A stretch of 64,000 nucleotides of DNA, from contig NZ_JAGGMR010000001.1 of assembly GCF_017875645.1 (NCBI RefSeq), positions 3,224,001 to 3,288,000 of the forward strand. Direction: 5' to 3'. The DNA is from Nocardia goodfellowii (GTDB lineage Bacteria > Actinomycetota > Actinomycetes > Mycobacteriales > Mycobacteriaceae). A program made the translations under genes and the position numbers. The stretch's first letter is position 1. Each line of letters begins with the position of its first letter. The notes beneath the pieces were generated by a model that ran no database searches, was not told where the DNA came from, and was given only the letters and a program-made list of their open reading frames with translations. Positions 26,146-35,426 of the stretch are shown here, piece after piece.

Positions 26146-28290
26146 TCAGGCCATCCCAGGGAGGTGTTGGACGATGAGGTCGATGAGTTTGATGCCGAGG
26201 AAGGGCGCGATGATGCCGCCGAGCCCGTAGACCAACAGGTTGCGGCTCAACAGCTTCGAGGCATGGGACGGCTGGTAGCGCACGCCGCGCAGCGCCAGCG
26301 GAATCAGCGCGATGATCACCAGGGCGTTGAACACGACCGCGGACAGGATCGCCGTCTGCGGGCTGTGCAGCCGCATGATGTTGAGCAGGTCCAAGCCGGG
26401 GAACAGCGCCACGAACAGCGCGGGAATGATCGCGAAGTACTTGGCGATGTCGTTGGCGATGGAGAACGTGGTGAGCGCGCCGCGGGTGATGAGCAGCTGT
26501 TTGCCGATTTCCACGATCTCGATCAGCTTGGTCGGATCCGAATCCAGATCCACCATGTTGCCCGCCTCTTTGGCGGCCGAGGTGCCGGTGTTCATGGCGA
26601 CGCCGACGTCGGCCTGGGCGAGGGCGGGCGCGTCGTTGGTGCCGTCACCGGTCATGGCGACCAGGCGTCCGCCGTCCTGTTCGGACTTGATCAGCGCCAG
26701 CTTGTCCTCGGGGGTGGCTTCGGCGAGAAAGTCGTCGACACCGGCCTCCTCGGCGATCGCCTTGGCGGTCAACGGGTTGTCCCCGGTGATCATCACGGTG
26801 CGAATCCCCATGCGGCGCATTTCGTCGAAACGCTCGCGCATGCCTTGTTTGACGACATCCTTCAGGTGGATCACGCCGAGCACGCGCGCGGAGCCGTTCG
26901 CGGTTTCGCCGACGACCAGGGGGGTGCCGCCGGACGCGGAGATCCCGTCCACCAGGGCTCCGAGTTCGGTTGGGACGGAGCCGCCTTGGGCGCGCACCCA
27001 CTCGGTGACCGCACTCGCCGCGCCCTTGCGCAGCTGACGGTGGTCGATGTCCACACCCGACATCCGGGTCTGGGCGGTGAATTCCACCCAGTGCGCGTGG
27101 GTCAGCTCGCCGGGGGAGCGCTCCCGCAGGCCGTGGGCTTGCTTGGCGTAGACGACGATGGACCGGCCCTCCGGCGTCTCGTCGGCGAGGCTGGAAAGCT
27201 GTGCGGCATCGGCCAATTCGGCCGCTGTCACCCCGGGCACCGCAGCGAAGCCGGAGGCCTGGCGGTTGCCGAGGGTGATGGTGCCGGTCTTGTCCAGCAA
27301 CAACGTGTTCACGTCACCGGCGGCTTCGACCGCGCGACCCGACATGGCCAGCACATTGCGCTGCACCAGCCGGTCCATGCCCGCGATGCCGATCGCGGAC
27401 AACAGCGCGCCGATGGTGGTGGGGATCAGGCAGACCAGCAGGGAGACCAGCACGATGCCGGTGATGCCATGACCGTCCAGGGCGGCGGTGTCGGCGACGC
27501 CGGGACTGTTCTGCTTGGCGTAGATCGCCAGCGGTTGCAGGGTCACCACCGCGAAGACGAAGATCAGCGTCAGTGCGGCGAGCAGGATGTTCAGCGCGAT
27601 CTCGTTCGGCGTCTTCTGCCGTGACGCGCCCTCGACCAGAGCGATCATCTTGTCGATGAAGCTGGCCCCGGGCTCCTGGGTGATCTTGACGACGATCCGG
27701 TCCGACAGCACCGTGGTGCCGCCGGTGACCGCGGACCGGTCACCGCCGGATTCCCGGATGACGGGCGCGGATTCGCCGGTGATGGCCGATTCGTCCACCG
27801 ACGCGATGCCTTCGACCACGTCACCGTCACCGGGAATGACCCCGCCCGCCTCGACCACCACGTAGTCACCGCGCCGTAATTCGGGGGCCGCCACGGTTTC
27901 CTCCGGCCCGGCGGCGCCGGGCGCCCAGTGCACCAGGCGGCGCGCGACGGTGTCGGTCTTGGCCTTGCGCAACGAGTCGGCCTGCGCCTTACCCCTGCCC
28001 TCGGCCACCGCTTCGGCGAGATTGGCGAAAACGACGGTGAGCCAAAGCCATACGACGATGGCCCAGGCGAAGAAGGACGGTGTCGCGATCGCCAGCACGG
28101 TGGCCCAGAGCGCGCCGAGTTCGACGACGAGCAGCACCGGATTGCGCCACAGCGTGCGCGGGTCCAGCTTGCGGATCGCGCCGGGCAGCGACTTGCGCAT
28201 CATCTCGGGGTCGAGCAGCCCGCTGCGCACGTTCCGCGGTCGCCGCACGGCAACGACAGTGTCGAGTTCTGCTACTGCGGTACTTGGCAT
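26146..28290 (-). CDS. kdpB: Potassium-transporting P-type ATPase subunit KdpB
   Basis: 714-aa catalytic subunit that couples ATP hydrolysis to high-affinity K+ uptake. The phosphorylation motif DKTGT is at Asp333. Others visible are [11 protein letters not shown] (actuator domain TGES), [20 protein letters not shown], and the hinge [21 protein letters not shown]. The ATG at 28290 is 1 bp from the kdpA stop, so translation is coupled along the operon. Expression is expected to be under KdpDE, encoded divergently. Confidence 0.97.
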   Translation of the reverse strand: MPSTAVAELDTVVAVRRPRNVRSGLLDPEMMRKSLPGAIRKLDPRTLWRNPVLLVVELGALWATVLAIATPSFFAWAIVVWLWLTVVFANLAEAVAEGRGKAQADSLRKAKTDTVARRLVHWAPGAAGPEETVAAPELRRGDYVVVEAGGVIPGDGDVVEGIASVDESAITGESAPVIRESGGDRSAVTGGTTVLSDRIVVKITQEPGASFIDKMIALVEGASRQKTPNEIALNILLAALTLIFVFAVVTLQPLAIYAKQNSPGVADTAALDGHGITGIVLVSLLVCLIPTTIGALLSAIGIAGMDRLVQRNVLAMSGRAVEAAGDVNTLLLDKTGTITLGNRQASGFAAVPGVTAAELADAAQLSSLADETPEGRSIVVYAKQAHGLRERSPGELTHAHWVEFTAQTRMSGVDIDHRQLRKGAASAVTEWVRAQGGSVPTELGALVDGISASGGTPLVVGETANGSARVLGVIHLKDVVKQGMRERFDEMRRMGIRTVMITGDNPLTAKAIAEEAGVDDFLAEATPEDKLALIKSEQDGGRLVAMTGDGTNDAPALAQADVGVAMNTGTSAAKEAGNMVDLDSDPTKLIEIVEIGKQLLITRGALTTFSIANDIAKYFAIIPALFVALFPGLDLLNIMRLHSPQTAILSAVVFNALVIIALIPLALRGVRYQPSHASKLLSRNLLVYGLGGIIAPFLGIKLIDLIVQHLPGMA

Positions 28291-28291
28291 T

Positions 28292-29962
28292 TCAGTGGAT
28301 TCCCTCGGCGAGCGGCCCGAGCGCGAGCGCGGGCAGGAAGGTGAGCGCGACCAGGATGAACGTGACTCCGACGACCAGGCCGACGAACTGTGGCCGGTGG
28401 GTGGGCAGCGTGCCGATCGACGCGGGGGTATGACCTTGCCGGGCAAGCGAACCGGCCAGGGCGAGCACGAACAGGACGGGCAGGAACCGGCCGAACGCCA
28501 TGGCCAGCCCGAGCGCGGTGTTGTACCAGTCGGTGTTGCCGGACAGACCCGCGAACGCCGAACCGTTGTTGTTCGCGGCGGAGGTGAAGGCGTACAGCAC
28601 TTCCGAGAGTCCGTGCGGCCCGGAGTTCAGCATCGCCGCCCGCTGACCGGGCATGGCCATCGCGATAGCCGTGCCCACCAGCACGATCAGCGGGCTGATC
28701 AGGAAATAGGAAGCCGCGAGCTTGATTTCGCGCGGCGTGATCTTCTTGCCCAGGAATTCCGGCGTCCGGCCGACCATGAGCCCGGCGAGGAAGACTGTGA
28801 TCACCGCCAGGATCAGCATGCCGTAGAGCCCCGAACCCACACCGCCGGGCGCGATTTCGCCGAGTTGCATGTTGAACATCGTCATCATGCCGCCGAGGCT
28901 GGTGTAGGAGTCGTGGAAGGAGTTCACCGCACCCGTCGAGGTGAGCGTGGTCGCGGAAGCGAAAGCGGCCGAATTCGCTACGCCGAAACGCTGTTCCACG
29001 CCTTCCATGGACGCGCCGATCGCGGTCGGCACCGTGCCGTGGTGCTGCGATTGGAAGACGCTCAGCAGCGTCACACTCAGCAACGCGAGCGTGCCCATCA
29101 CCGCCACGATGGCGTAACCCTGCTTGGGACTACCCACCATGCGCCCGAAGGTGCGTGGCAGCGAGAAGCTGATCACCAGCAGCAGGAAGATCTCCAGCCA
29201 GTTGGTCCAGGTGTTCGGGTTCTCGAACGGGTGCGCGGAGTTGGTGTTGTAGAAACCGCCGCCGTTGGTACCGAGTTCCTTGATCACCTCCTGGCTGGCC
29301 ACCGGCCCACCGGGGATGGTTTGCGTTGCGCCACCGAGGGTTTGGGCTACCTGGTCGTGTAACTGGAAGTTCTGCACGACACCGCCCGCGACCAGCACGA
29401 GCGCCGAGACGAACGCGATCGGCAGCAGGATGCGGAGCGTGCCGCGCACCAGATCGACCCAGAAGTTGCCCAGGTCTCCGGTGCGGTGACGGGCGAATCC
29501 GCGCACCAGTGCCATCGCTACCGACATGCCGACCGCCGCGGACACGAAATTCTGTACCGCCAGCCCCGCCATCTGCACCAGGTGCCCCAGGGTGGACTCG
29601 CCCGCGTAGTTCTGCCAGTTGGTGTTCGTCACGAAACTGACCGCGGTGTTCCAGGCCAGCGCGGCGGTCATCGGCGTGCCGGGATCGTCCAGATGCCAGG
29701 GTAGGTGGCCCTGCAACAGCAGGAAGAAGTACAGGAAGAAGACGCTGATCGCGGAGAAGGCCAGCACGCTGCGCGCGTACACCGGCCAGGTCTGCTCGAC
29801 TTCGGGTTGCACACCGATCATCCGAAAGATGACCCGTTCGAACCGAGAGTGCTTGTCGCCGTTGTACACCCGGTACATGTAGTCGCCGAGCGGCCTGTGT
29901 ACCAGGGCCAGCGCGAGAACCAGGGACGCGAGGAAGACGATCCCGGCGGTAGTCGTGTTCAC
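28292..29962 (-). CDS. kdpA: Potassium-transporting ATPase subunit KdpA
   Basis: 556-aa multi-span protein forming the K+ selectivity filter and pore. Family signatures include [10 protein letters not shown] near the N-terminus, [35 protein letters not shown] and [14 protein letters not shown], which contain the filter glycines. The GTG start directly abuts the kdpF stop (TAG GTG). Length and motifs are normal. Confidence 0.97.
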   Translation of the reverse strand: MNTTTAGIVFLASLVLALALVHRPLGDYMYRVYNGDKHSRFERVIFRMIGVQPEVEQTWPVYARSVLAFSAISVFFLYFFLLLQGHLPWHLDDPGTPMTAALAWNTAVSFVTNTNWQNYAGESTLGHLVQMAGLAVQNFVSAAVGMSVAMALVRGFARHRTGDLGNFWVDLVRGTLRILLPIAFVSALVLVAGGVVQNFQLHDQVAQTLGGATQTIPGGPVASQEVIKELGTNGGGFYNTNSAHPFENPNTWTNWLEIFLLLVISFSLPRTFGRMVGSPKQGYAIVAVMGTLALLSVTLLSVFQSQHHGTVPTAIGASMEGVEQRFGVANSAAFASATTLTSTGAVNSFHDSYTSLGGMMTMFNMQLGEIAPGGVGSGLYGMLILAVITVFLAGLMVGRTPEFLGKKITPREIKLAASYFLISPLIVLVGTAIAMAMPGQRAAMLNSGPHGLSEVLYAFTSAANNNGSAFAGLSGNTDWYNTALGLAMAFGRFLPVLFVLALAGSLARQGHTPASIGTLPTHRPQFVGLVVGVTFILVALTFLPALALGPLAEGIH

Positions 29963-30049
29963 CTAGAACCTTTCCGGGAAGAGCAGCGCCGCGACCATGT
30001 AGAGCGCGACGCCGATGGCCAGGATCAGGCCGATCAGATTCGCGATCAC
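29963..30049 (-). CDS. kdpF: KdpF, small stabilising subunit of the Kdp ATPase
   Basis: 28-aa single-span peptide IANLIGLILAIGVALYMVAA followed by LLFPERF, the classic KdpF ending in PERF. KdpF sits in the membrane next to KdpA and stabilises the complex. GTG 30049 overlaps the stop of a second tiny gene upstream, and its TAG is adjacent to the kdpA GTG. Confidence 0.9.
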   Translation of the reverse strand: MIANLIGLILAIGVALYMVAALLFPERF

Positions 30050-30129
30050 AGCCGCTCCACCCCGCGCTGGATCAGGCCGAGCAAGGCGAAAACCGCCACG
30101 GTGAGCACCGTGAACACCACGACAGACAT
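30046..30129 (-). CDS. 27-aa single-span membrane peptide, first gene of the kdp operon
   Basis: From ATG 30129 to TGA 30046-30048: MSVVVFTVLTVAVFALLGLI followed by QRGVERL. One hydrophobic helix with a positively charged end. Its stop overlaps the kdpF start (GTGA), and GGAGG lies upstream. Similar short peptides ending in a basic Arg-Gly-Val-Glu tail occur before kdpF in some actinobacteria as I recall, usually unannotated. It may be an extra Kdp accessory subunit; no function is shown. Confidence 0.7.
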   Translation of the reverse strand: MSVVVFTVLTVAVFALLGLIQRGVERL

Positions 30130-30209
30130 GAATTCCACAACCTCCATCCGCGTTCCGGACGAGAACGCGCCAGGGCGAGTCAAGTCGCTGTTCGAGGCTC
30201 GGCCGACGT

Positions 30210-30225
30210 TCCTTACGGCTCCTTA
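30210..30225. promoter_or_regulatory. Direct repeat TCCTTA x2, possible KdpE site
   Basis: TCCTTACGG and TCCTTAGCG repeat with a 10-bp step in the region between the divergent kdp genes. OmpR-class regulators such as KdpE bind direct repeats with about one helical turn. The rest of the region (30130-30417) shows no gene; TTTACG (30251) and CGTAAAG (30321) are other AT-richer spots. Confidence 0.3.
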
Positions 30226-30417
30226 GCGTCGTGAACGCGCGCATTGACGGTTCGTTTACGCCCGGCTGTGGATTGCTGGAAAGGTGCCGTCAAATTGCGC
30301 TCCGGAAGCGTCAACACACCGTAAAGATCCCGCTCGAGGAGCAGGACGCCGGTAGAACTCGAGTACCGGCCGAAGACAATCCCAGGAGCCGGAGCATCAG
30401 GGTGGAGAGGATCGGCC

Positions 30418-30591
30418 ATGTCAAGTGTCGCCATCGCGCTCATCGGCGGCTTCCTGTGTTGCGCGCTGCTCATTCGCGCGCTGGGCGCCCGGTCCGCCCC
30501 AGTGGATCGCTCGGCATTTGCTGTACCGCCGGCGCGGTTCGCGCGGCGGCGTTCGAGCGTGGGTGCACGGCGCGCGATGATGGATCAGTGA
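30418..30591 (+). CDS. 57-aa membrane peptide coupled to kdpD
   Basis: From ATG 30418 with GGTGGAGAGG upstream: MSSVAIALIGGFLCCALLIR, then a short acidic-to-basic tail with FARRRSSVGARR. One N-terminal membrane helix with two adjacent Cys. The TGA (30589-30591) overlaps the kdpD GTG (GTGA). The position mirrors the 27-aa peptide on the other arm of the locus. I know of no named family; a role as a KdpD partner is inference from coupling and context. Confidence 0.6.
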   Translation: MSSVAIALIGGFLCCALLIRALGARSAPVDRSAFAVPPARFARRRSSVGARRAMMDQ

Positions 30592-33215
30592 AACGCGGCC
30601 AACTTCGCATCTACCTCGGCGCGGCCCCCGGTGTCGGCAAGACCTTCGCCATGCTCGGCGAGGCCCATCGCCGCCTCGAGCGCGGAGCCGACGTGGTGGC
30701 GGCGATCGTGGAGACGCACGGGCGGTGCAAGACAGCCGCGCTGCTCGAGGGGCTCGAGCGGATTCCGCCGAAACTGGTGACCTATCGCGGTACCGAACTG
30801 CCCGAACTCGATGTCGAGGCGGTCCTGGCGCGCCGGCCCGGCGTGGTCCTGGTCGATGAGCTGGCGCATACCAACGCGCCGGGCAGCGCCCACGACAAGC
30901 GCTGGCAGGACGTCGAGGATCTGCTCGCCGCGGGCATCGACGTGATCTCCACCGTCAATGTGCAGCATTTGGAAAGCCTCAACGACGTGGTCGAACAGAT
31001 CACCGGTATCCAGCAGCGCGAGACCGTGCCGGATTCGGTGGTGCGCGGCGCGGACCAGGTGGAACTGGTCGACATCACCCCGGAAGCCTTGCGGCGCAGA
31101 CTTTCGCACGGGAACGTGTACCGGGCCGACAAGATCGACGCGGCGCTGCGCAACTATTTCCGGCCCGGCAACCTCACCGCGCTGCGGGAACTGGCACTGC
31201 TGTGGCTGGCCGATCAGGTCGACGCGGCGCTCGCGAAATACCGGGCCGACCACAAGATCACCGAGCTCTGGGAGGCGCGCGAACGGGTGGTCGTCGCGGT
31301 CACCGGCGGTGTGGAATCGGAGACGGTGGTACGCCGCGCCGGTCGGATCGCCACCAAGTCCAGTGCCGATCTCGTGCTCGTGCATGTGGTGCGCGGCGAC
31401 GGCTTGGCCGGAGTGTCGACCGAACGGCTGAACCGGCTGCGCGAGCTCGCCCGGAGCTTGAACGCCAGTCTGCACACCGTCACCGGCACCGATGTGCCGA
31501 CCGCACTGCTGGAATTCGCGCGCGAGGTGAACGCCACCCAGCTGGTGCTCGGGACCTCCCGGCGCTCCCGCTGGGCCCGGATCTTCGACGAGGGCATCGG
31601 CTCCGCGGTGGTCCAGCGGTCCGGCAAGATCGACGTGCACATGGTCACCCACGAGCAGGCGAATTCCGGCGTCCGACGGTCTTCGCTGCGGCCGCGGCTG
31701 CCGGTGCTCGCGTGGGCCGGGGCGCTGCTGATACCCGGGTCGGTCTGTGCTCTCGGTCTGACACTGCTCGATCGGCACCTGGAACTCGGCGGTATCAGCG
31801 CCCTGTTCTTCGTCGGTGTGCTCGCGGTCGCGCTGCTCGGTGGCGTGGTGCCCGCGGTGTTGTCGGCGCTGCTGTCCGGTCTGCTGCTGAACTGGTTCTT
31901 CACGACACCGCGGTACAGCCTGGCCATCTCCGAACCGGACAACTTCGTCACGGTGGTCGTACTGCTGATGGTGGCGGTCGCGGTCGCCGCCCTGGTGGAT
32001 CTGGGCGCGAAGCGAACGTTGCAGGCGCGCAAGGCTTCCCGGCAGGCGGAACTGCTCACCATGTTCGCCGGCGCGGTGCTGCACGGTGCGGATCTGCCGA
32101 AGCTGCTGGAACAGGTCCGGGAAAGCTTCGGCCAGCGTGCGGTGAGTCTGCGCGACGGCGACCAGGTACTGGCCCGGGTCGGGGAGCAGCCGCCGCTCGA
32201 GGTCGCCGACGCGGATACCGCGATCGAGGCCGGGGATGGCTCCAGCCTGTTGTTGCTGTCCGGCCGTTCGATCGAATCCGGCGACCGGCCGGTGCTCAAC
32301 GCGGTGGCCAATCAGGCCGCGGGGCTGGTGCGCCAGTCGCGGCTGGCCGAGGAAGCGGGCGCGGCGGCGGCACTGTTGGCGGCCGATCGGCTGCGGCGCG
32401 CGTTGCTCTCCGCCGTCAGCCACGACCTGCGCACGCCGCTGGCCGGGGCCAAAGCCGCGGTGTCGAGTCTGCGCAGCGACGACATCGAGTTCTCCACCGA
32501 GGACACCGCCGAATTGCTGGAGACCATCGAGGAATCCGTGGACCAGTTGACCGCGCTGGTCGGCAATCTGCTCGATTCCTCCCGGCTGGCGGTCGGGGTG
32601 GTGACGCCGCGGCTGCGCCAGGTGTACCTGGACGAGGTGGTGCACCGGGCCCTGGTGAGCGTCGGGATGGGCGCGCGTGGTCTGCGCCGCGCCGCGATGG
32701 ACCGGGTGCGGGTAGAGGTCGGGGAAGTGGCGGTCCGCGCCGACGCGGGTCTGCTGGAACGTGTGCTGGCCAACCTGATCGATAACGCCGTGCGGCACGC
32801 CCCGCGCGACTCTTCGGTCCGGGTGACCGCGGAAGTCACCGGCGACCGGGTGTCGATCGCCGTCGTCGACACCGGACCGGGTATCGCGCCGGGTAGTGAG
32901 GAGCAGCTGTTCGAACCGTTCCAGCGGCTCGGCGATCGCGACAACACCACCGGCGTCGGCCTCGGTTTGGCGGTGGTCCGCGGTTTCGTCGAGGCGATGG
33001 GCGGGACCGTGCACGCCGAACCGACGCCGGGCGGCGGCCTGACCATGCTGGTGGACCTGGCCGCGGACGAGCGCGCCGCGGCGGGCGGTACCGGTGCGGC
33101 GGTGGGTTTTCGCGAAGACGCGGTCCGCGCGGCGCTGACCCCGCTGCGGACCGGTGAGACCGGCCCGATTCCGGTGCCCGGCCCCGACGATCGTGCGACC
33201 GGCAACCGGCAGTGA
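30588..33215 (+). CDS. kdpD: Osmosensitive K+ channel sensor histidine kinase KdpD
   Basis: 875 aa. N-terminal KdpD cytoplasmic domain with Walker A GAAPGVGKTFAML and Walker B VVLVDELAHTNAPG, then a USP-like domain (about 230-350). Four membrane spans are packed between about 370 and 480, followed by a GAF-like region, the kinase dimerisation motif SAVSHDLRTPL with phospho-acceptor His612, and the ATPase domain (NLIDNAVRHA, DTGPGIAPG, GLGLAVVRGFVEAMGG). It senses K+ limitation or ionic stress and phosphorylates KdpE. GTG 30588 overlaps the upstream 57-aa frame. The stop overlaps or nearly abuts kdpE. Confidence 0.96.
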   Translation: MKRGQLRIYLGAAPGVGKTFAMLGEAHRRLERGADVVAAIVETHGRCKTAALLEGLERIPPKLVTYRGTELPELDVEAVLARRPGVVLVDELAHTNAPGSAHDKRWQDVEDLLAAGIDVISTVNVQHLESLNDVVEQITGIQQRETVPDSVVRGADQVELVDITPEALRRRLSHGNVYRADKIDAALRNYFRPGNLTALRELALLWLADQVDAALAKYRADHKITELWEARERVVVAVTGGVESETVVRRAGRIATKSSADLVLVHVVRGDGLAGVSTERLNRLRELARSLNASLHTVTGTDVPTALLEFAREVNATQLVLGTSRRSRWARIFDEGIGSAVVQRSGKIDVHMVTHEQANSGVRRSSLRPRLPVLAWAGALLIPGSVCALGLTLLDRHLELGGISALFFVGVLAVALLGGVVPAVLSALLSGLLLNWFFTTPRYSLAISEPDNFVTVVVLLMVAVAVAALVDLGAKRTLQARKASRQAELLTMFAGAVLHGADLPKLLEQVRESFGQRAVSLRDGDQVLARVGEQPPLEVADADTAIEAGDGSSLLLLSGRSIESGDRPVLNAVANQAAGLVRQSRLAEEAGAAAALLAADRLRRALLSAVSHDLRTPLAGAKAAVSSLRSDDIEFSTEDTAELLETIEESVDQLTALVGNLLDSSRLAVGVVTPRLRQVYLDEVVHRALVSVGMGARGLRRAAMDRVRVEVGEVAVRADAGLLERVLANLIDNAVRHAPRDSSVRVTAEVTGDRVSIAVVDTGPGIAPGSEEQLFEPFQRLGDRDNTTGVGLGLAVVRGFVEAMGGTVHAEPTPGGGLTMLVDLAADERAAAGGTGAAVGFREDAVRAALTPLRTGETGPIPVPGPDDRATGNRQ

Positions 33216-33238
33216 CCACGGAGGCACAGGAATTCACC

Positions 33239-33937
33239 ATGACAGACAAGATGCCGGCGACCAAGGTGCTCGTCGTCGACGACGAACCGCAGATCGTCCG
33301 TGCGCTGCGGATCAACCTGTCGGTGCGCGGTTATGAGGTGCTGACCGCGGGCACCGGTGCGGCGGCCTTGCGGATAGCCGCCGACAAACACCCCGACGTG
33401 GTCATTCTCGATCTCGGACTGCCCGACCTCGACGGGATCGAGGTGCTCGCCGGACTACGTGGCTGGACCTCGACTCCGGTGATCGTGTTGTCGGCCCGCA
33501 CCGACTCGGCCGACAAGGTGGAGGCGCTGGACGCGGGCGCCGACGACTACGTGACCAAACCCTTCGGCATGGACGAACTGCTCGCCCGGCTCCGGGCGGC
33601 GGTGCGGCGCGGCGCCGGCGATCCGGGTACACACGAACCCGTGGTCGAGACCGCGTCGTTCACCGTCGACCTGGCTATGAAGAAGGTCACCAAGAACGGT
33701 GCGGCCGTGCATCTGACGCCGACGGAGTGGGGCATGCTCGAGATGCTGGTCCGCAATCGCGGCAAGCTGGTCGGGCGCAAGGAGTTGCTGCGCGAGGTGT
33801 GGGGTCCGGCGTATGCCACCGAAACCCATTATCTGCGGGTGTATCTGGCGCAGCTGCGGCGCAAACTCGAGGACGATCCCGCGCGGCCCAAGCATTTGCT
33901 GACCGAGGCGGGCATGGGGTACCGGTTTCAGGAATAG
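33239..33937 (+). CDS. kdpE: KDP operon response regulator KdpE
   Basis: 232-aa OmpR-class regulator. The receiver domain has VLVVDDEPQ, phospho-acceptor Asp58 in VILDLGLPDLDG, and the switch Lys in DDYVTKPFG. The winged-helix C-terminus has LTPTEWGMLEML and HYLRVYLAQLRRKLE. ATG 33239 follows AGGA at a good distance; a GTG at 33212 overlapping the kdpD stop is an alternative and would add nine residues. It should activate the divergent kdp operon. Confidence 0.95.
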   Translation: MTDKMPATKVLVVDDEPQIVRALRINLSVRGYEVLTAGTGAAALRIAADKHPDVVILDLGLPDLDGIEVLAGLRGWTSTPVIVLSARTDSADKVEALDAGADDYVTKPFGMDELLARLRAAVRRGAGDPGTHEPVVETASFTVDLAMKKVTKNGAAVHLTPTEWGMLEMLVRNRGKLVGRKELLREVWGPAYATETHYLRVYLAQLRRKLEDDPARPKHLLTEAGMGYRFQE

Positions 33938-34009
33938 GAATGTGTCAGTTTTGCCCGACGTTGCCAGGCATGCACTGCAAGATCTGATCGAGATGGCAGG
34001 ATCGTGACC

Positions 34010-34435
34010 ATGGTTGACGAAAACCCGACCACCCTGTGGGTCGAGCGCACAGGTACCCGGGCCTACACCGGCCGCAGCTCGCGCGGCGCGGAAGTGCTGA
34101 TCGCGAGCCAGGGCGTGCCCGGTGCCTTCACCCCGGGTGAGTTGCTGAAGATCGCGCTGGCCGGCTGCTCCGGCCTGAGCGCCGACTTCACGCTCTCGCG
34201 CCGGCTCGGTGACAACTTCGACGCGACCATCCGCGTCTCCGGAGACGCCGACCGGGAGAACGAGGTGTATCCGCAGCTGGACGAGCAGTTCGAACTCGAC
34301 CTCAGCGAACTCGACGACGCCACCCGGGATCGTCTCCTGGTCGCGGTGCAGCGCGCCATCGACAAGGCCTGCACGGTCGGGCGGACGCTGAAGGCCGGCA
34401 CCAAGGTCAACTTGAACTTCGACGTCGACGCGTAG
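34010..34435 (+). CDS. OsmC family peroxidase-like protein
   Basis: 141-aa OsmC/Ohr-type protein that reduces organic hydroperoxides. Two conserved Cys are present: Cys53 in LAGCSGLSA and Cys121 in DKACTVGRTLK. The corresponding M. tuberculosis gene (Rv2923c) also sits between fpg and acyP, so this marks the end of the accessory insertion. The stop abuts the acyP ATG. Confidence 0.92.
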   Translation: MVDENPTTLWVERTGTRAYTGRSSRGAEVLIASQGVPGAFTPGELLKIALAGCSGLSADFTLSRRLGDNFDATIRVSGDADRENEVYPQLDEQFELDLSELDDATRDRLLVAVQRAIDKACTVGRTLKAGTKVNLNFDVDA

Positions 34436-34711
34436 ATGGACGCGGTTCGGCTGAGCGCGTGGGTGCACGGCACGGTGCAGGGCGTCGGGTTCCGCTGGTG
34501 GACCCGCTCCCGCGCACTGGAACTCGGCCTGACCGGGTACGCCCGCAACGCGCGTGACGGACGGGTGCACGTGATCGCCGAGGGTCCGCGCGCGGCCGGG
34601 GAGAAGTTGCTCGGGCTGTTGCGTTCCGGTCAAACTCCTGGCCGGGTCAGCTTGGTTGTGGAAAGCTGGGAGCCCGCGCGGGGTGATATGTCCGGGTTCG
34701 AGGAGCGGTAG
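34436..34711 (+). CDS. acyP: Acylphosphatase
   Basis: 91-aa acylphosphatase that hydrolyses carboxyl-phosphate bonds. The catalytic Arg20 lies in VQGVGFRWWTR and Asn38 in TGYARNARDGRV. ATG directly follows the OsmC stop codon, so the two are an operon. In M. tuberculosis acyP is followed by smc; here about 8 kb of other genes intervene. Confidence 0.95.
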   Translation: MDAVRLSAWVHGTVQGVGFRWWTRSRALELGLTGYARNARDGRVHVIAEGPRAAGEKLLGLLRSGQTPGRVSLVVESWEPARGDMSGFEER

Positions 34712-34724
34712 TGAGGGCGAATCG

Positions 34725-35426
34725 GTGAGCACGCAGCATCCGGGCGACGGCGAGAAGTTCCCTGACGCCACCCCGCCGACCGGTGAGCCGGGCGAAGCGC
34801 ATCCGGGTTGGCCGGTGTCCGATCAGGGCCAGACGGAACCGCAGCGGCCGGAACTGGCCCTGCCGCCCGAGGAACCCCGGTACGGCAGCATCCAGCGACA
34901 GGAACCCGGCCGCACCCAGCCGCGCCCGCCGACCGTGGCCGAGGCACGCGCCCGGGACAAGGCCCGCCAACGCGCCGACCAAGAGCGCCGGGCCGCGGAA
35001 GCCGCCGAGGCCGCCAAGAAGAAGACCCGCAAGCGCGTGCTGATGGGTAGCGTCGCCGTCGTCGGCGTCGCCGGGCTCGTCGGCGGCGGATACCTGGTCT
35101 ACAAGGCGGTCAACAAACCGGACCAGGTGACCGCGCACTGCGTGCAGATCGACCAGAACGGCAAGGAAGTCGTTGTCCCCGATGACAAGTGCGGGCCCGG
35201 CAAGCAGGGCTTCAGCGACGACGACCGCTGGCACGGCGGCGGCGGGCTCATCATCCTCGGTGGCTGGCCGCAGTATCGCTACTACTACGGCGGCAACCCC
35301 ACCATCGGGCAGGCGCCGGTCGGCGGCAGCACCGTGAAGCCCAAGGGCGCGGAGATCAAGACCAAGAGCGGCACCACCGTGCAGCGCGGCGGGCTCGGCA
35401 GCAAGAGCTCGGGCGGGGGGTCCTGA
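34725..35426 (+). CDS. Single-pass membrane protein of a DUF350/GSP-synthase module
   Basis: 233 aa. Residues 1-95 are Pro/Glu/Gln-rich and disordered, then a basic Lys/Arg/Ala helix leads into one membrane span (VLMGSVAVVGVAGLVGGGYL). The outer part has two Cys (AHCVQI ... DDKCGPG), a Gly/Tyr-rich patch (YRYYYGGNP) and a Gly/Ser-rich tail with RGGLGS. E. coli YjfM (DUF1190) has a similar Gly-rich end and the same neighbours (yjfL, yjfC), so this may be its actinobacterial counterpart. GTG 34725; the stop overlaps the next start. Confidence 0.78.
   Translation: MSTQHPGDGEKFPDATPPTGEPGEAHPGWPVSDQGQTEPQRPELALPPEEPRYGSIQRQEPGRTQPRPPTVAEARARDKARQRADQERRAAEAAEAAKKKTRKRVLMGSVAVVGVAGLVGGGYLVYKAVNKPDQVTAHCVQIDQNGKEVVVPDDKCGPGKQGFSDDDRWHGGGGLIILGGWPQYRYYYGGNPTIGQAPVGGSTVKPKGAEIKTKSGTTVQRGGLGSKSSGGGS

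Noticed and set aside
30213..30473. 86-codon minus-strand frame in the kdp intergenic region
   Set aside because: No ribosome binding site or hydrophobic pattern, and it overlaps the better supported 57-aa frame on the plus strand.
30585..33227. 880-codon open frame antisense to kdpD
   Set aside because: Repetitive His/Gln/Arg-rich composition; kdpD motifs on the plus strand explain the region.
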